Source: Heloderma charlesbogerti (Eukaryota > Chordata > Lepidosauria > Squamata > Helodermatidae). From it: a stretch of DNA of 64,000 nt. Location: NCBI GenBank assembly GCA_026122225.1, contig JANEZZ010000399.1:2738001-2802000 (forward strand), read 5' to 3'. Under the pieces are notes generated by a model. The model was given only the letters and a program-made list of their open reading frames with translations. It had not been told where the DNA came from and searched no databases. The position numbers were made by a program, and so were the translations under genes. Within the stretch, counting starts at the first letter, position 1; each line of letters begins with the position of its first letter. Shown here in pieces: positions 42,677-54,552 of the stretch.

Positions 42677-42812
42677 GAGGCTCAATCCTATGCCTGTTTA
42701 GACAGAGAAAAGTCCTACAACTTCCAGCATTCCCCAGCCAACAGTGCTGGCTGGAAAATGCTGGGGGTTGTAGGATCTTTTTCTATCTAAACAGGCATAG
42801 GATTGCACCCTC
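42677..42812. repeat. palindromic MITE, CAATCCTATGC family, copy 2
   Basis: GAGGCTCAATCCTATGCCTG and the inverse CAGGCATAGGATTGCACCCT enclose arms with AGACAGAGAAAAGTCCTACA. Same family as 20343-20474. Confidence 0.85.
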
Positions 42813-43134
42813 AGTGGCTTTAGACAAAACACTATAGCCCTTTTCACACCACGGTCACTGTGGAAGAGTGGCATGCTTCCTCCCCTCCATTTCTGCAATG
42901 ATGCCACTACAAGAGACAGACACTCCACACAAAAAGGTGACCCACATGGGTATCCTGCTCACATGATTTCTGTCCCTCCAAAGAAGGCATAATCAGGCAC
43001 TGCCATGGAACACTCAGCTCAACACTCTGCCCAGGCTGGACTGGGTGGGCTGCTATTTGAAGGCCTGTCCAGCTCAAGTCAAGTTTAAAGATAAAGAACC
43101 ATAAGAAGCTGTGAGATGGGAGAGGAGGGACCAG

Positions 43135-43200
43135 GGTCTCTCCAGGGTCTCAGGCAGAGGTCCTTTCCATAACCTGCTTCCTGATCCTTTTAGGCACCTT
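43135..43200 (-). repeat. tRNA-derived SINE, second family, fragment
   Basis: CTCCAGGGTCTCAGGCAGAG, TCCTTTCCATAACCTGCTTC and CTGATCCTTTTAGGCACC match the inverted body of the SINE at 59.0 kb. Confidence 0.5.
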
Positions 43201-44490
43201 CTGCAGACAAATTCTGTGCTTCCACTACAATCCCTCCCCTGGAGCTCTGGCTTTCTTCTGTCAAGGGCCTGGTGGGTCATAACGCTTGGCTGGCGAGCTG
43301 CATTCAGCTAGGTAGGACAAACGTTGTGCAGGCCTGGTATAAAGCACGTCAGCATCAATCATTTGAGATGCCATACAAAAGACATGAACAGTTAATGATA
43401 CTTCCTGGTATCATTCCTCCATTGATCCTGAGGGCAAAAGACTGGGGTTAAACCAATTCATAGAAGTGCTCTGTTCTGGATGTAAAGAGCTAGCCAAACT
43501 GCTGACAAAGTCACGCTGCCCTTATGTTACCCAGCCTCGGGCAGATTCTTAGATCAAGAATGTGCAAAAGATTCTATCGGGAGAGCAACCTGCCGCTCCA
43601 AGCAAGTGTCACTGCAACCCTCGTAACCTTATTTTGAGGCAATAGTGAGTCGGGGGTGTTGAAAAGCACATTATCAGAATTGGTATTTGATTAAGATTTT
43701 TGACCTCGTCAACTTTTGGTTCCAAGCTCCAAGGAGGGTGCTCAGAGCCGGGAGGTGAGGGAAGCCATTTCGATTACTACCAAGAGGTCTCCAAGGATTA
43801 TTTGATTCTGTATAATTTCATTCAAAGGCTGCTTGGCAGCTACGTAGGTTTAGTTCGAGTATTTAAGCCAGTTCCAGTGGATAGATTAGCTTTACCAGGT
43901 TGTAGAATGAGCAGAACACCTTTAATATGGGAGGAATTCAGGTCCCGTGAATGTGCAAGGATTCAGACTAGAAATCTGACATTTTCTTTAGCAATTGAAC
44001 ACAGCTGATTTGCAAACTGGAGCCTTCTGTCCAATCTTTACAGAGCAATCTTGATCCCCCCACCCCCACATGCATTGAATCAGAAGAGCAGGCTGGATTA
44101 ACCCTGTCTAAGGAAGAGATAATAGGAGAGGCCCTCTAGCCCAGTGAAGATGGTAGCCTCAGGGCCAATGCTGCTGGAAAGTGTAGGCTTTCCCTTGTGT
44201 CACTGGCCTCGCTTTTCAGATGGAAGGAATTCCCGTGGCCTACAGCGATTCTCTGTACTCAGCTCTGGGCAGATAAAGAAATTCCATTCCTTCTGGCTCC
44301 CCGGATGTATACAGGAACATTCTCTACAGCAGGAGACTTCAGCATTTTTTAATGTCAGCGTGGCTCAGGGCTCTTGATGCAACCTTTGCAATGAGGTCTT
44401 ATGCCCATTGCAGCTTCAAAGAAGTTGGATTCTTAGAGGGGGAGAAATCCACTCCCCAGCTACTGTCCCCTTGCTTTTTTCTACCACTGC
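43200..44490. other. unassigned DNA
   Basis: A 102-codon plus-strand frame near 43.7-44.0 kb has no recognised domain and I do not call it a gene. No repeat family from elsewhere in the window appears. Confidence 0.45.
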
Positions 44491-44497
44491 ACACATC

Positions 44498-44580
44498 ACT
44501 GACCTTCCCCAACCTGGTACCTTCCAGATGACTTGGACTACAACTCCCAGCATCCCCCAATGAGCATGGCTCCCCTGGTT
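44498..44580. repeat. palindromic MITE fragment, CCAACCTGGTACC
   Basis: CCTTCCCCAACCTGGTACCT and GGACTACAACTCCCAGCATC are the left half of the 5.2-kb family. The right half is missing. Confidence 0.7.
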
Positions 44581-44589
44581 TTTCCAGGC

Positions 44590-46800
44590 TATATGACTTC
44601 ACTGCATTTTCTTTAAAAGCAGAAGAGGTGCCCTGCTGGGGTGATCTGGATTGGGCAACCCAGAGATGGAGCCAGAAGTTGCCCTCTCCTGTAGTTGAGG
44701 AAGGCATGAAGGGAGAGATCACTTAACCTTTTCCTCTCTGGTCATTTCACAGCTCAACATCACCCTCCCTTTTAATTCACGGAGGGAAAAGTTAAGGACC
44801 CCCTCTATCGTCTCTGTATTTTTCTCCCCAAAGGTGTGAAAGAGCAGCTTGGGATCATGATTTGTAACTGAAAAGGTTTGGGGGGATAGAAATGACAATC
44901 ATTCCCCAGAAGCTGTAATTTTCTGTTTCAGGGGGTGCCATTGTTATTGTGATCATGATGTGGGCGTGGAAGGGTTTAGTCCTTCCACCTTGCATGTCAT
45001 GGTTCCCAATTCTGGTCATCCTCCTCCCCCACCCAGCAGTCGCTATTTCAAAAGAAAAGCGTACACATCTGTGAAGTATGCATTTAACGTAACATGTACT
45101 TTGGCCCCCAGATTTAGTGAGGAATGAGTCAGTGGATGCAGCCAATGTTGTTGGCCCTGCAGCCTTTATTCAACCAAAACTATGACCCCTATTAAAATTG
45201 AGTTGCCAAAGAGGGACATGTGCAGTTTCCCCAACAGTTGCCAGTACAGACATTATAGAAGAAGTCACAGAACAACAGCCATATGTTTAGAGTTAACTTC
45301 AAATTTCCTGCATGGGTGTCATTTCTGAGTAGGAAGATTGCAACTAACCTCAGTGTTCCCAGTTGCATGTGACCAAGATTCCTGGTCCAATTTGAGTAAT
45401 ACAATAAAGAAATGACCACATCTGGCCATTTTTTTCTTGTGGTGTTGTCAGAAAAAATATTCCCTTTCAGCTTATTAAATCCTATCAGATGGCCCCCAGT
45501 TCTTGTATCTGGGGAAATAACAAGTTATCTTTCCTAAAGGGATGTGCAATCACAGGCGTGTCTGCACACATACTGTAAACTTCTTTTCAGAACAAACATT
45601 TCTGGTTTTTGCATCATTTTTATATGATGCAAGAGTGTATCTAATAAATTCCAGTTACTTATTAGGACCTTGTGAATGGAGTCTTTGACCATCTAGGCAA
45701 GATTCCATTTGTCAGGACTTGATACTTATGTTTTAAATGGTCATCTTAACTAGTTTTTGTGCTTCCTTAAATGCAACATATAGCCAGGCCTTTTAATATT
45801 TTCCATTGTGTTTGTCTTAGGATGTTTAATTGCCAATCATGGGATTACATAGTCTTGTGTGTTGTTGTAAAGTATTAAAGTGTCTAACCAGAATCCCGCA
45901 AAGACTGAAAAGTATGTTCCACCCTTTGCGAGTCAGTTCAATGGACAGAATTATATAGGAGAAGAAGAACAAACCTTTCCTTCTGATGAAACTTACAATA
46001 AAAAATAAAGAAAACTACATGTTGCTGCCTTTTATAAAATGGTATTAGCTGGTCTGTCCAATGGTATTAACGTGTTTTGAATAATGACATCTTTGTAAAT
46101 TTAAAGTTAATAATTCAATAGTCTGCTTAGATATGCTCACAGAAAAGTGAGGCCAATGTGACATCACCTGGGGTTGTATCCAATGTTAGACCTATTTAGA
46201 GAAGACCTATTGAAATGAATGGGACCTGGGCTAGACTATTGTTACTGATTTTTGTATTATTTTATTTCGTAAACTGCTTTGCATATTTGCTAGTATTATG
46301 TTTTAAAATAAATAACATAATTTGATCTCCTTCATGTCATTGGCTATGAATCTCACACATTCATTGGGGTTGCAAGCATATTGCTGAATTAAGTCATTCA
46401 TATTTCTTTTTCATAGCCAGTTCTTAGGTTTTGTGGGATGATCCAGCTTTTCATAATTCAAAGCCATAGGAGCAGTGGCTGGTCGCTGGATCATTAGAGA
46501 ACTGAAGAAGTGAGCAAGAAAGACATCTGGGCTTGGATCCATGATCTTCCTTCCATGGATGGAAAGGCTTCATTCATGGAAGATGCCTCCATCTGTTTGT
46601 TGGGGATACCCACTCCCCCATGCATCACAGCTCACCCCATTCAGCAGGGTCCCTTGCCCTTCTGTGTAGCATTTGAGGGGTCTAAGAGGGGCTGCTACAG
46701 GGAGGAGGAGGTGGGGAAGTTTGCTTCTTCTAGCTCAGTTGCATGCACCTACATCTGAATCCAACTCCTGATCCAAGGAACTGATTCAATGGAACAGAAT
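44590..46800. other. unassigned, apparently single-copy DNA
   Basis: No gene, RNA or shared repeat is supported, apart from a faint L2-tail-like AAACTGCTTTGCATATTTGC region near 46.27 kb. Confidence 0.5.
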
Positions 46801-46824
46801 TACATTCCCCTGCTCTTTGGTATA

Positions 46825-47105
46825 AAACAAGGGTTCCCAATCTCTGGGTGTCAGAGGGAACATTTGACATTTTGACTCTTTGGGCACTCTCACAAAATGG
46901 TTGCCATGATGGGAGCTGGCCCATTCACAAAATGGCTGTTACCATGGTGGGCAGGGCCAATCACAACACACTCATTTCCCCGAAGGCAAACTGGTGAGGC
47001 TAAAAGAAATATAACTCGCAGGGAGCCTGGCAGGTGCCAAGTGGGCACAGTATAGACCTCAGGTATAAAGTTTAAAAGCCTGTGCTCCGTGCCCTTCACA
47101 GCTGA
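46825..47105. repeat. degenerate hAT-like repeat
   Basis: GGGTTCCCAATCTCTGGGTG followed by CACTCTCACAAAATGGTTGC and GGGCAGGGCCAATCACAAC resembles a diverged squamate DNA-transposon derivative. The internal CACAAAATGG phrase occurs twice. Confidence 0.4.
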
Positions 47106-49125
47106 AAACGGAGTGATGTGTACTTAGTGTAACATCGCTAATCTCAAATGAGAGATCGCTGCCTGAATGTCCTTCCTCCACAAACGCATGCTGTGGAAGA
47201 CACTTTTTCTCTGCCTGCCAAATGCTGCATTCACATACTCTGAAACAGGCTGTCCATCAGCAGCTTCTGAAGCAGTGGTGTTAGTAAACTGACCCTAACC
47301 ATTACCTTTTGAAATGTTACGAATGCTTCCATGCACAGATTAATGAACAGCTGCAACTCAAATACATTCAGGAACATTTAGTATTGAAATAGGCAGTTAC
47401 AGGGAAGAGGGAAGTAAAGCTAATGCTCCCTGGTGCGCATGCATGCACTAAGCTTTTTAGCACAGGCTCATAGATTTTACGGGGGCTCTGCAGGCCATCT
47501 AGCCCAGCCCCTTGTTTGGTTTGGGAAATCCAGAGCTAGAGCATCCCAACCTCTGTTTGAGGACCTCCAGTCTCTTCCCCCAAGGCAAAATCAGGCTAAT
47601 GATTTATCAGGGACAGGAAGGGAGTGTCCTGGTAATGCTTCAGTAGGCCCATTTTCAAGGTGCCATTTCTTTGTGTGAGGCCTGGGTTGCTTTGACCAGC
47701 AAAGATACTGTGAGAGTGTCTAATCTTTATGCCACAATCAGTTCCTGAGCGACACATTTCTGGTAACTATTTTGCCCTCAGGGGTGTCTTTGGATGGAAT
47801 GTCACCATGTAACTGGCTTTCTCTGAAGAATCTTGTGCAGTGATGAATGAATGAAATCCATAAAGAGGATTTTTCCAGCCATAAATATATTGCTGACCTT
47901 TAGGGCTATATTGCATCAGTAACTGGAGAAGCAACTGTATAAATAAAAGGAATGTGAAAAACATGGTTGCTTCCCTTGTGTAATCGCAGAGAGAACACTT
48001 TATGGAAGAGCTGGTTGCCTTTATCTTTCCACATTCCAGGTTTACGTTAATTTTTGCAGCTTTGCAAGATGTTTTGGAAACAGAGTCACCACACGTACCT
48101 GTTTGGTTTGCCACTTCAGTCAGGGTTACTGGGACTCATAAATACTTTCAGGTGACTATTTTGTCTTGCAACAATTCAGAATTTAGTCAAAGAATTTTAC
48201 CTGAGCACTTTGGGGCTGCACAACATCACCTGATCAAGTTAGCAATGAAATTAGTTGAAGAACTAAAGTGAACTAAAGTGTTCATTCAAAGCGTTCCTTT
48301 GACATTAATTATCCATTCATACTATTTAAAAGTAGTTACTGTAGCTCCTGGCGTACTGCCCACCACAAATATTTTTAGCATTTAAAAAGCTTGTACTAAA
48401 ACATGTCTAACATGAGTTAGTGAAGGAACTGGAAAAAAAAGTTAACAAATTGGCCCCATTCAGATGTAATGATCTCAAACTGATAAAGCATGGTGTATCA
48501 GCCTGAGCATGAGTGGTGTGTCTGCATCCTTGCCCCTCATCCTTCCTGTCTTCCCCTCACACACCCAGCTTTGGCCTTTCTGTCCTGCCTTGTTAAACCA
48601 CAGTTTCCCATGATGTCCAAGCTAGAAACTGTGTATTGATCAGATCCTGATTTCTTATTCTGGTAAGCAGGTTATGTATAAACCAGTTTTCCTTTTAGCC
48701 AGGTATGCAAGGGGTAGAATGACATGGAGCTTTTATCCTGCTATTGAGATTGGTTACTCACGGTGGTTTGCAGGTCCTTTAGATGATGTTGTCAACCTCC
48801 AGGGCAGCTCCGGCACTAAATGACCTTTATTCCATGTTTTAAAAGATCGGAGATAACGACAATTACAGCGCTTGAGTTCCGCTTCAGTTCCCTTGTCAAA
48901 AGAGGAAAACCTGCAATAAAAGGAGCTAGACCACAGCGCCATCTAGCAGCTGTATAATGAAACATATCGAAGACTCAGATAAGCAGGGAATGGAGGTGGA
49001 AATGGGGGGAAGAAAGGAAGAGTGTATAAAGGGAGCCCATCGTGATCCTGCATTTAATACAGAGGCAGAAAGCCCCATCTTAAATGCGGGATTTTAGGTT
49101 GGTGTAGAGATGCTCTAAATATCCT
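47106..49125. other. unassigned, apparently single-copy DNA
   Basis: No gene or shared repeat is recognised. The 48.0-48.3 kb portion is free of any repeat I know and could be a conserved non-coding element, but that cannot be judged without alignment. Confidence 0.4.
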
Positions 49126-49127
49126 AC

Positions 49128-49460
49128 TTTACAGAGGACAGTCCTCTATTTGAAGGGTTGTCAGAAGACAGTCCTCTATTGGAAGGGGTCCTCTATTGGA
49201 AGGGATGTCCAATCAAGTCTGATTTAAAGATAAATAACCTTTAGAAAGGAGAGCAGTGGCCTTGAAGTCATCTATCAACATTTAGCATCTGGACAGCAGA
49301 CTATGCAGGTACACCAGTCACCATCTTCCCCAGTATGGTGAGGTGTATTGTATTTCTACTTAAATGATAGTAATTATTTCTAAATTTTCATCTAAACATA
49401 TCAATTGGCATATACAAATTTTATGCAAATCTGTGCCCTCTTTTTTCCTCTTTGTTAGTG
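49128..49460 (+). repeat. interspersed repeat with AGAGGACAGTCCTCT start
   Basis: TTTACAGAGGACAGTCCTCT, TTTGAAGGG, GTCTGATTTAAAGATAAATA, GGACAGCAGACTATGCAGGT, and an AT-rich tail with CAAATTTTATGCAAATCTG. The opening GACAGTCCTCTATT block is repeated three times in a row here. Same family as 15.0, 53.4 and 56.8 kb. Confidence 0.65.
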
Positions 49461-49745
49461 ATGTGAACATGGGGTAGGGGGAGGGATGAGTAGGCACCAT
49501 GGTGCCATGTGGGCACCATGGTTTATCAGCCTGAGAACATTACATCTAAGCCAGGACATTGTGTGAAGTGCATCCACAGCTTTACTAGTTTCATGGGATA
49601 TTTCAACAGTACTTTCTAGAGATCTTAATCAGGCCCAGATCCAGATGTTATCTAGATGTGTGGAAAGTAATAGGGGAGCTCAGTCTTGGTTGTGTTCATT
49701 CAATACCATAAAAACAAGAGCTGCCTAGAAATCTAATAAGATAAC

Positions 49746-50482
49746 TAGAGCTGTGCACAAATGGCATCTCAAAATTCTCCAGCCTATTTGTGGGCAGAGA
49801 AATGGGGGGGGGGAGCAATTTCACCGAATTTCTCTGAGGGAAGGAGAAATTCTCCAGCAGTTTCTCACAGGCTCACTGTCGGCAGGGGTTGTAGCACAGC
49901 CTCTTTCTTTTTTCCGAAGGGATTTGGTTTATTGCACTGCTACTGTAGGTGGCAACAGCATCAACTGTGCTGAGGCTTCCATTTTTCTGAGGCAGAATTT
50001 TGAATTTCTTTTGGTAGTATGTTTGGGCTTACCTAATCACAGTGAGGTGGCCGAGGGGGCTGAGTGTGTTTTCTCTCTCCATTGGGGGCTGAGTGTGTTT
50101 TCTTCTCCATCGCGCATCTTTCCATTGCTCCGCAGCCTCCCAGGCCACCTGCACTTCCTGAGCTGAAAAAGCCCCAGGGGAGGAATTGCCTCAGGATGTC
50201 TTCCTCATGATGGCTTTAATGAAAGTGTGGGAAGCTGAGGGGGCTACAAGCTGCCACAGAGATTACTATACAGTGACAGAGAGGACACTCGTGCTCATTC
50301 CTCAGCCACCTCATACGTATGTTAAGCGCAAGAACCCCCAACCCACCCTCCGAAATTTCTGATTTCAGAATTCCTCCGAAATTTCTCCTGCTTTGAATTT
50401 CTTTTCAAAAGCCATTTCATTTCTATCAAATTGAATGAGAATGATCGAAAAAAATGTGGGAGAAATTTTCGGCGCAGCACTA
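49746..50482. mobile_element. hAT-like element, TAGAGCTGTGCAC ends, 737 bp
   Basis: It begins TAGAGCTGTGCACAAATGG and ends TTTCGGCGCAGCACTA. The flanks AAGATAAC (49738-49745) and ATGATAAC (50483-50490) match at 7 of 8 positions. GAGAAATTCTC-like motifs lie near both ends (about 49850 and inverse near 50385-50468), similar to the right end of palindromic elements E and F. A 137-codon frame inside shows no domain. Confidence 0.8.
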
Positions 50483-50490
50483 ATGATAAC

Positions 50491-51150
50491 ATCTCAAAAA
50501 TGGCCATCTCAAAATGAATGGAACACGCATCCTGGCAATTTCACCTGATGTCACTTACATTCATCTGGAGTGAGAGAGACAGAGCACACAAGGCTATGAT
50601 GTCCACTGCAGAGAACCATTAGATGTTTTCATGCTGGAGCATTTAACATCAAGAGACTGAGGGTAATTTCACTAACATTCCCCTCCAAGTTTAGGGTGTG
50701 GGAGCCTTCACCACATCTACATTTGCCTTCTGCATGAGCCCTGTACAGGGGCTAGTCTCCATGTGATTCAGATCGTGGAAAGGTAGACAGTGTCTCCTGC
50801 CAGCCCCCCAGCCCCTAGTTCACATGTTGGGGGAAGGTCTGAAGAGGGCAAGCCTGATGAACTCATGTCATCTGTCCCTGTGAACTGGAACCCTCAATGC
50901 ACTTCTTGGTCTCAGAGCAGCAGTGAGGAACAAGGAAGTTGCAACAGCGTCCTTACTGCTCTTGGCTATTCCAAATCCAAGCAGTAGCCCTGCTGGCAGG
51001 AAGGTGAGTGGTGGTGAAAGCACTGAGTGGAATTTGAGGGGGGGGGATCTCTGCAAGGGCTTGTTGTAGCAGCTAGAAGAATAGCTAGCTGTTACAGTCA
51101 ACCAGTTGCCATTGCTTCTAATGGGGCTTAGCTGTGAATCTTTCGCTGGA
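50491..51150. other. unassigned DNA
   Basis: No recognised gene or repeat. Confidence 0.5.
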
Positions 51151-51164
51151 TTGTGTGTTGTTAC

Positions 51165-51522
51165 CAGGGCTGGCATCAAGGGTAGGCATGGCTGGGCACC
51201 TGCCAAGGGTCCACACCCATGCAGGGTCCCACTGGGAAGAGCCCCCTGGATCTGCTTCTCTTCATTATTACAACCTGTTTGTTCACCTGCCTCTTGCTCT
51301 GGCCCAGGCAATGGTGGTGGTGAGAAGGAGGAGCAGGAGATGCCGCTGCCCACTTGCCCCATGATGCTCTGCCTGTCCAGCAAGGAAGTGGTAGCAATGA
51401 TGAGAAAGAGGATGAAGAGCAATAGTAGCAGGTGACAATGGCAGTGAGAAGACAGAAGAAAGGGCCCATTGAGGGTATCTTGCCCAAGGGTCCTGGGCCC
51501 TCAATACCTGGAGCCGGCGCTG
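51165..51522. mobile_element. hAT-type non-autonomous element, 358 bp
   Basis: The ends are CAGGGCTGGCATC and the inverse of GGAGCCGGCGCTG, with an exact 8-bp duplication GTTGTTAC at 51157-51164 and 51523-51530. The interior matches 20771-21112 (for example CTCTGGCCCAGGCA and GATGAAGAGCAATAG). It is non-coding; long frames on both strands are due to codon-like repeats. Confidence 0.92.
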
Positions 51523-51530
51523 GTTGTTAC

Positions 51531-52380
51531 CAAAACAATCGGATGCCTTCAACCAATCGCCTCCATAACATGAATAACTGCTTCTTCACTGCCTGTATGA
51601 TGCACTTTTCCCCATCTCTGCTCTGCTCTGCTTTGACTCCTCTCCTTCCTGACCTTCTCCCTTTACCCCTGAGCTAGAACTTCTGTCACAGATTGTGCCT
51701 GCTGTATATCAAAATACAATTCAATGCAGTTAGCACGCAATAAAATGAAATAAAATGCAATAAGAATGACATGGAAATATTGACCTGGATTTTCTGTCCT
51801 TTGTGCCTGATGTGGCCTTGAGTTCCCCTTGCAGCTTTACTTCTTTATTTAGAATATAACTTGTGCAAGGCAGGAATGGTCTTTTATTACCTGTAGAACA
51901 CTGTATTACACAATCAGCTTCCACTCTGAAAATTGTTCTGAAAACACAAGGATCATGCAACTAATAAGCACCTTGCAGGTATCATCTCTTTCCCCAATGG
52001 CCATCCTCACATGACAGCTATCAGCTACGTACACCTGGGGTTTACTGCTATTCTGGCCATGAAGCCACAATGCAAATCCTGTTGGGGACCAACTGGACAC
52101 TACTATGGAAACCATTCCCAAACAGCCTGTCAAGTCCACTCTTCTGCTTTATGAAACCGCTGTGCAGCAGCCGCTTATACAAGGCAAACAACTGATAGGT
52201 GCTCCACAGCACACCTGGCTATTGAACTTTGCAATGTTGTCCTCACCAACAGTGCTATGAGTAGCTGCGTGCCCTTTCGGAACACCAGTATATTTATGGC
52301 TGTCCTAGAAGATTCCTCAGCATCCGTTTCCAAATGTTTCTCCTACCTGAGACACATCGATGACCTTCTTAATCTAGACA
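51531..52380. other. unassigned DNA
   Basis: No recognised gene or repeat. Confidence 0.5.
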
Positions 52381-52383
52381 AGC

Positions 52384-52508
52384 CTTTCCCAACCTGGTGC
52401 CCTCCAAATGTTTTGGACGTCAAGGCTCACCAGCCCTAGCCAGCATAGTCAGGAAGGCTGGGAGGTGTACTTCAAAACATTTGGAGGGCACCAGGTTGGG
52501 GAAGAATG
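52384..52508. repeat. palindromic MITE, CCAACCTGGTGCC family
   Basis: TTTCCCAACCTGGTGCCCTC and the inverse GAGGGCACCAGGTTGGGGAA form the best-kept arms of this family in the window. The middle has CACCAGCCCTAGCC. Confidence 0.88.
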
Positions 52509-53064
52509 GGTCAGCAGAAGGCCAGGCATAGCAGAGATTTAATTTTTTTAACTTTCAGTTTTACTTGCTATTGTTAATCTCTTAGACCCATAGACAGAAG
52601 GCCTTGAGAAATTCCACCACTAACTTCCACTCCACCATCAACATGGGCAATGTCCAACTCACCAGTCCATGCAGTGCGAGAGAGAGAAGGTTCAAAGAGA
52701 GGCTCCAGCACCAAGCTGCTGAATTGGAATTCATATAAAGATTTGAAACCATCAGCCTTGTGCTCAGTAAGAAGTGGAAAGTGTTCACTGTATATAGCAG
52801 CAATCAACTCTCTTTAGATATTCATGCATACTATTAATCTCTCAGTGTAAATTCATCATCACGAGTTGTGGGTGGGTCGCACCTACTTTCTTGGATCTCT
52901 AGTTTTGACTAGATCTCATTTTCATTTGTGCTCTGCATGTTAATCTTGAGCATTGCTTATCCAATGAGATGCATCTGTTCTGACCACTTATGTGTCACAC
53001 AAAAGGAGGAAATATGTCATCAAAAAGCAGGACAAAAGGGATCACCCAGATTCACATTAAAAAT

Positions 53065-53312
53065 TGCGTATTTATTTATTTACATTTCTATCCCGCTTTT
53101 TTTCCTCCTTAAGGAATCCAAGGCAGCGTACAAAATCCTCGTCCTCTCAGTTATAGCCTCATAACAATAACCCTGAGAGGTAGGTTGGGTTGAGAGTCTG
53201 TGATTGGCCCAAAGTCACCCAGTGAGCTTGCATGGCTGAGTGGGGACTAGAACCAGGATCTCCCAACTCCCAGTCCAACACTCTCACCACTACACCACAC
53301 TGACTCTCCACA
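53065..53312 (-). repeat. tRNA-derived SINE with CORE/MIR-like segment, copy d
   Basis: Inverted copy: the tail ATTTATTTATTTACATTTCT, the CORE-like CCCTGAGAGGTAGGTTGGG, the B box inverse GGGGACTAGAACCAGG, and the head inverse CTCACCACTACACCACAC. It is full length. Confidence 0.82.
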
Positions 53313-53319
53313 TATAAAT

Positions 53320-53660
53320 GTATGCTATTTATATGTATAGATATAACATATAAATTAGCACATATAAATATATGCTAATGTAGATGTATACAAATTTAGA
53401 CCTAATTACTAGAATTTAAACAGAAATACAATGCATCTCACCATGGTGGGGAAGACTCTGACCAGATGACCTGTGGGCAATACTCAATCCACTCTTCGGG
53501 TGTTAATTGTTGATGGGCAAGTTCAAGGCCTTGTTCTCCCTTTTTATGGGCCTTTATCTTTAAACCGGGCTTGGACTGGACAGCCCTTCAAATAGAGCCC
53601 AGCTTCAAATAGAGGACTGTCCTCTGTAAAGTAAGACACATGGCTACCCTAGTTGCACCT
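53320..53660 (-). repeat. interspersed repeat with AGAGGACAGTCCTCT start
   Basis: Inverted copy: the AT-rich part, CAATGCATCTCACCATGGTG, TTTATCTTTAAACCGGGCTT and, last, ATAGAGGACTGTCCTCTGTA. Confidence 0.65.
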
Positions 53661-53735
53661 ATACTCTGTATTCGTGATATGTACGCACCTACCCAATGAG
53701 GTGCATTTGACAGCGTGGAACGTGACCTATGCCAT

Positions 53736-53790
53736 AATAAATTTGTTAGTCTTTAAGACACCTCAAGACTCTTGGTCACTGATAGATCCA
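53736..53790 (+). repeat. interspersed repeat tail, second copy
   Basis: AATAAATTTGTTAGTCTTTA followed by CCTCAAGACTCTTGG repeats the phrase at 4507-4592. Confidence 0.45.
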
Positions 53791-54195
53791 TTCTCCATGT
53801 CTTTCTGTAATCCTTTTTTGATATAGCAAACCTTAGGACTAGACCATGATTCTTGCCAAGATGCTAATGAAGGGTTAACCCTGTTGATAGTAACTTTGTT
53901 TGGAGACACAGAAACACCCACAAGTGGAAAAAATTATGAACACATAACAGGTCTCAACAGATTCATGCAGCAGTCATGGATATTCTAAGTTGGAAATCTT
54001 GCTTTATTTAGATCTTAATAAATATCTTTTTGTGAACTATGTCAAAACAAACTACCAGATATCTTTAGTGGATTCTTTAAACAAATTATATTCAGCTCAC
54101 TTAAAGAATCCCCTCCAGGTATTACACTAAGACATCTGTTTTCTTCAGCAACTTCACCTCCCATGGGAAATAAGTTCAAAGCAAGTAGTTGTTGT

Positions 54196-54543
54196 TCAGT
54201 CGTTAAGTCGTGTCTGACTCTTCATGACCCCATGGACCATAGCACACCAGGCCTTCCTGTCCTCCGCTCTCTCCCGGAGTGTGCTCAAGTTCATATCCAT
54301 TGCATCGGTGATGCTATCTAGCCATCTCATCCTCTGCCGTCCCCTTCTCCTTTTGCCTTCAGTCTTTCCCAACATCAGGGTCTTTTCCAGGGACTTTTCT
54401 CTTCGCATTAGGTGGCCAAAATATTTGAGCTTCAACTTCAGTATCTGTCCTTCCAATGAGCAGTCAGGGTTGATTTCTTTAGGATGGACTGATCTGACCT
54501 CCTTGCAGTCCAGGGGACTCGTAAGAGTCTTCTCCAGCACCAC
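54196..54543 (-). pseudogene. BovB ORF2 C-terminus, copy 3
   Basis: VLEKTLTSPLDCKEVRSVHP starts the frame and diverges slightly from copy 1. INPDCSLEGQILKLKLKYFG, KRRRGRQRMRWLDSITDAMD and VMKSQTRLND follow, matching the end of copies 1 and 2. It is separated from the RT core, which is missing. Confidence 0.85.
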
Positions 54544-54552
54544 AATTCAAAA

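Noticed and set aside
43700..44008. A 102-codon plus-strand frame in unassigned DNA
   Set aside because: No domain, no repeated occurrence and no convincing splice sites; the length is within chance expectation for 64 kb.
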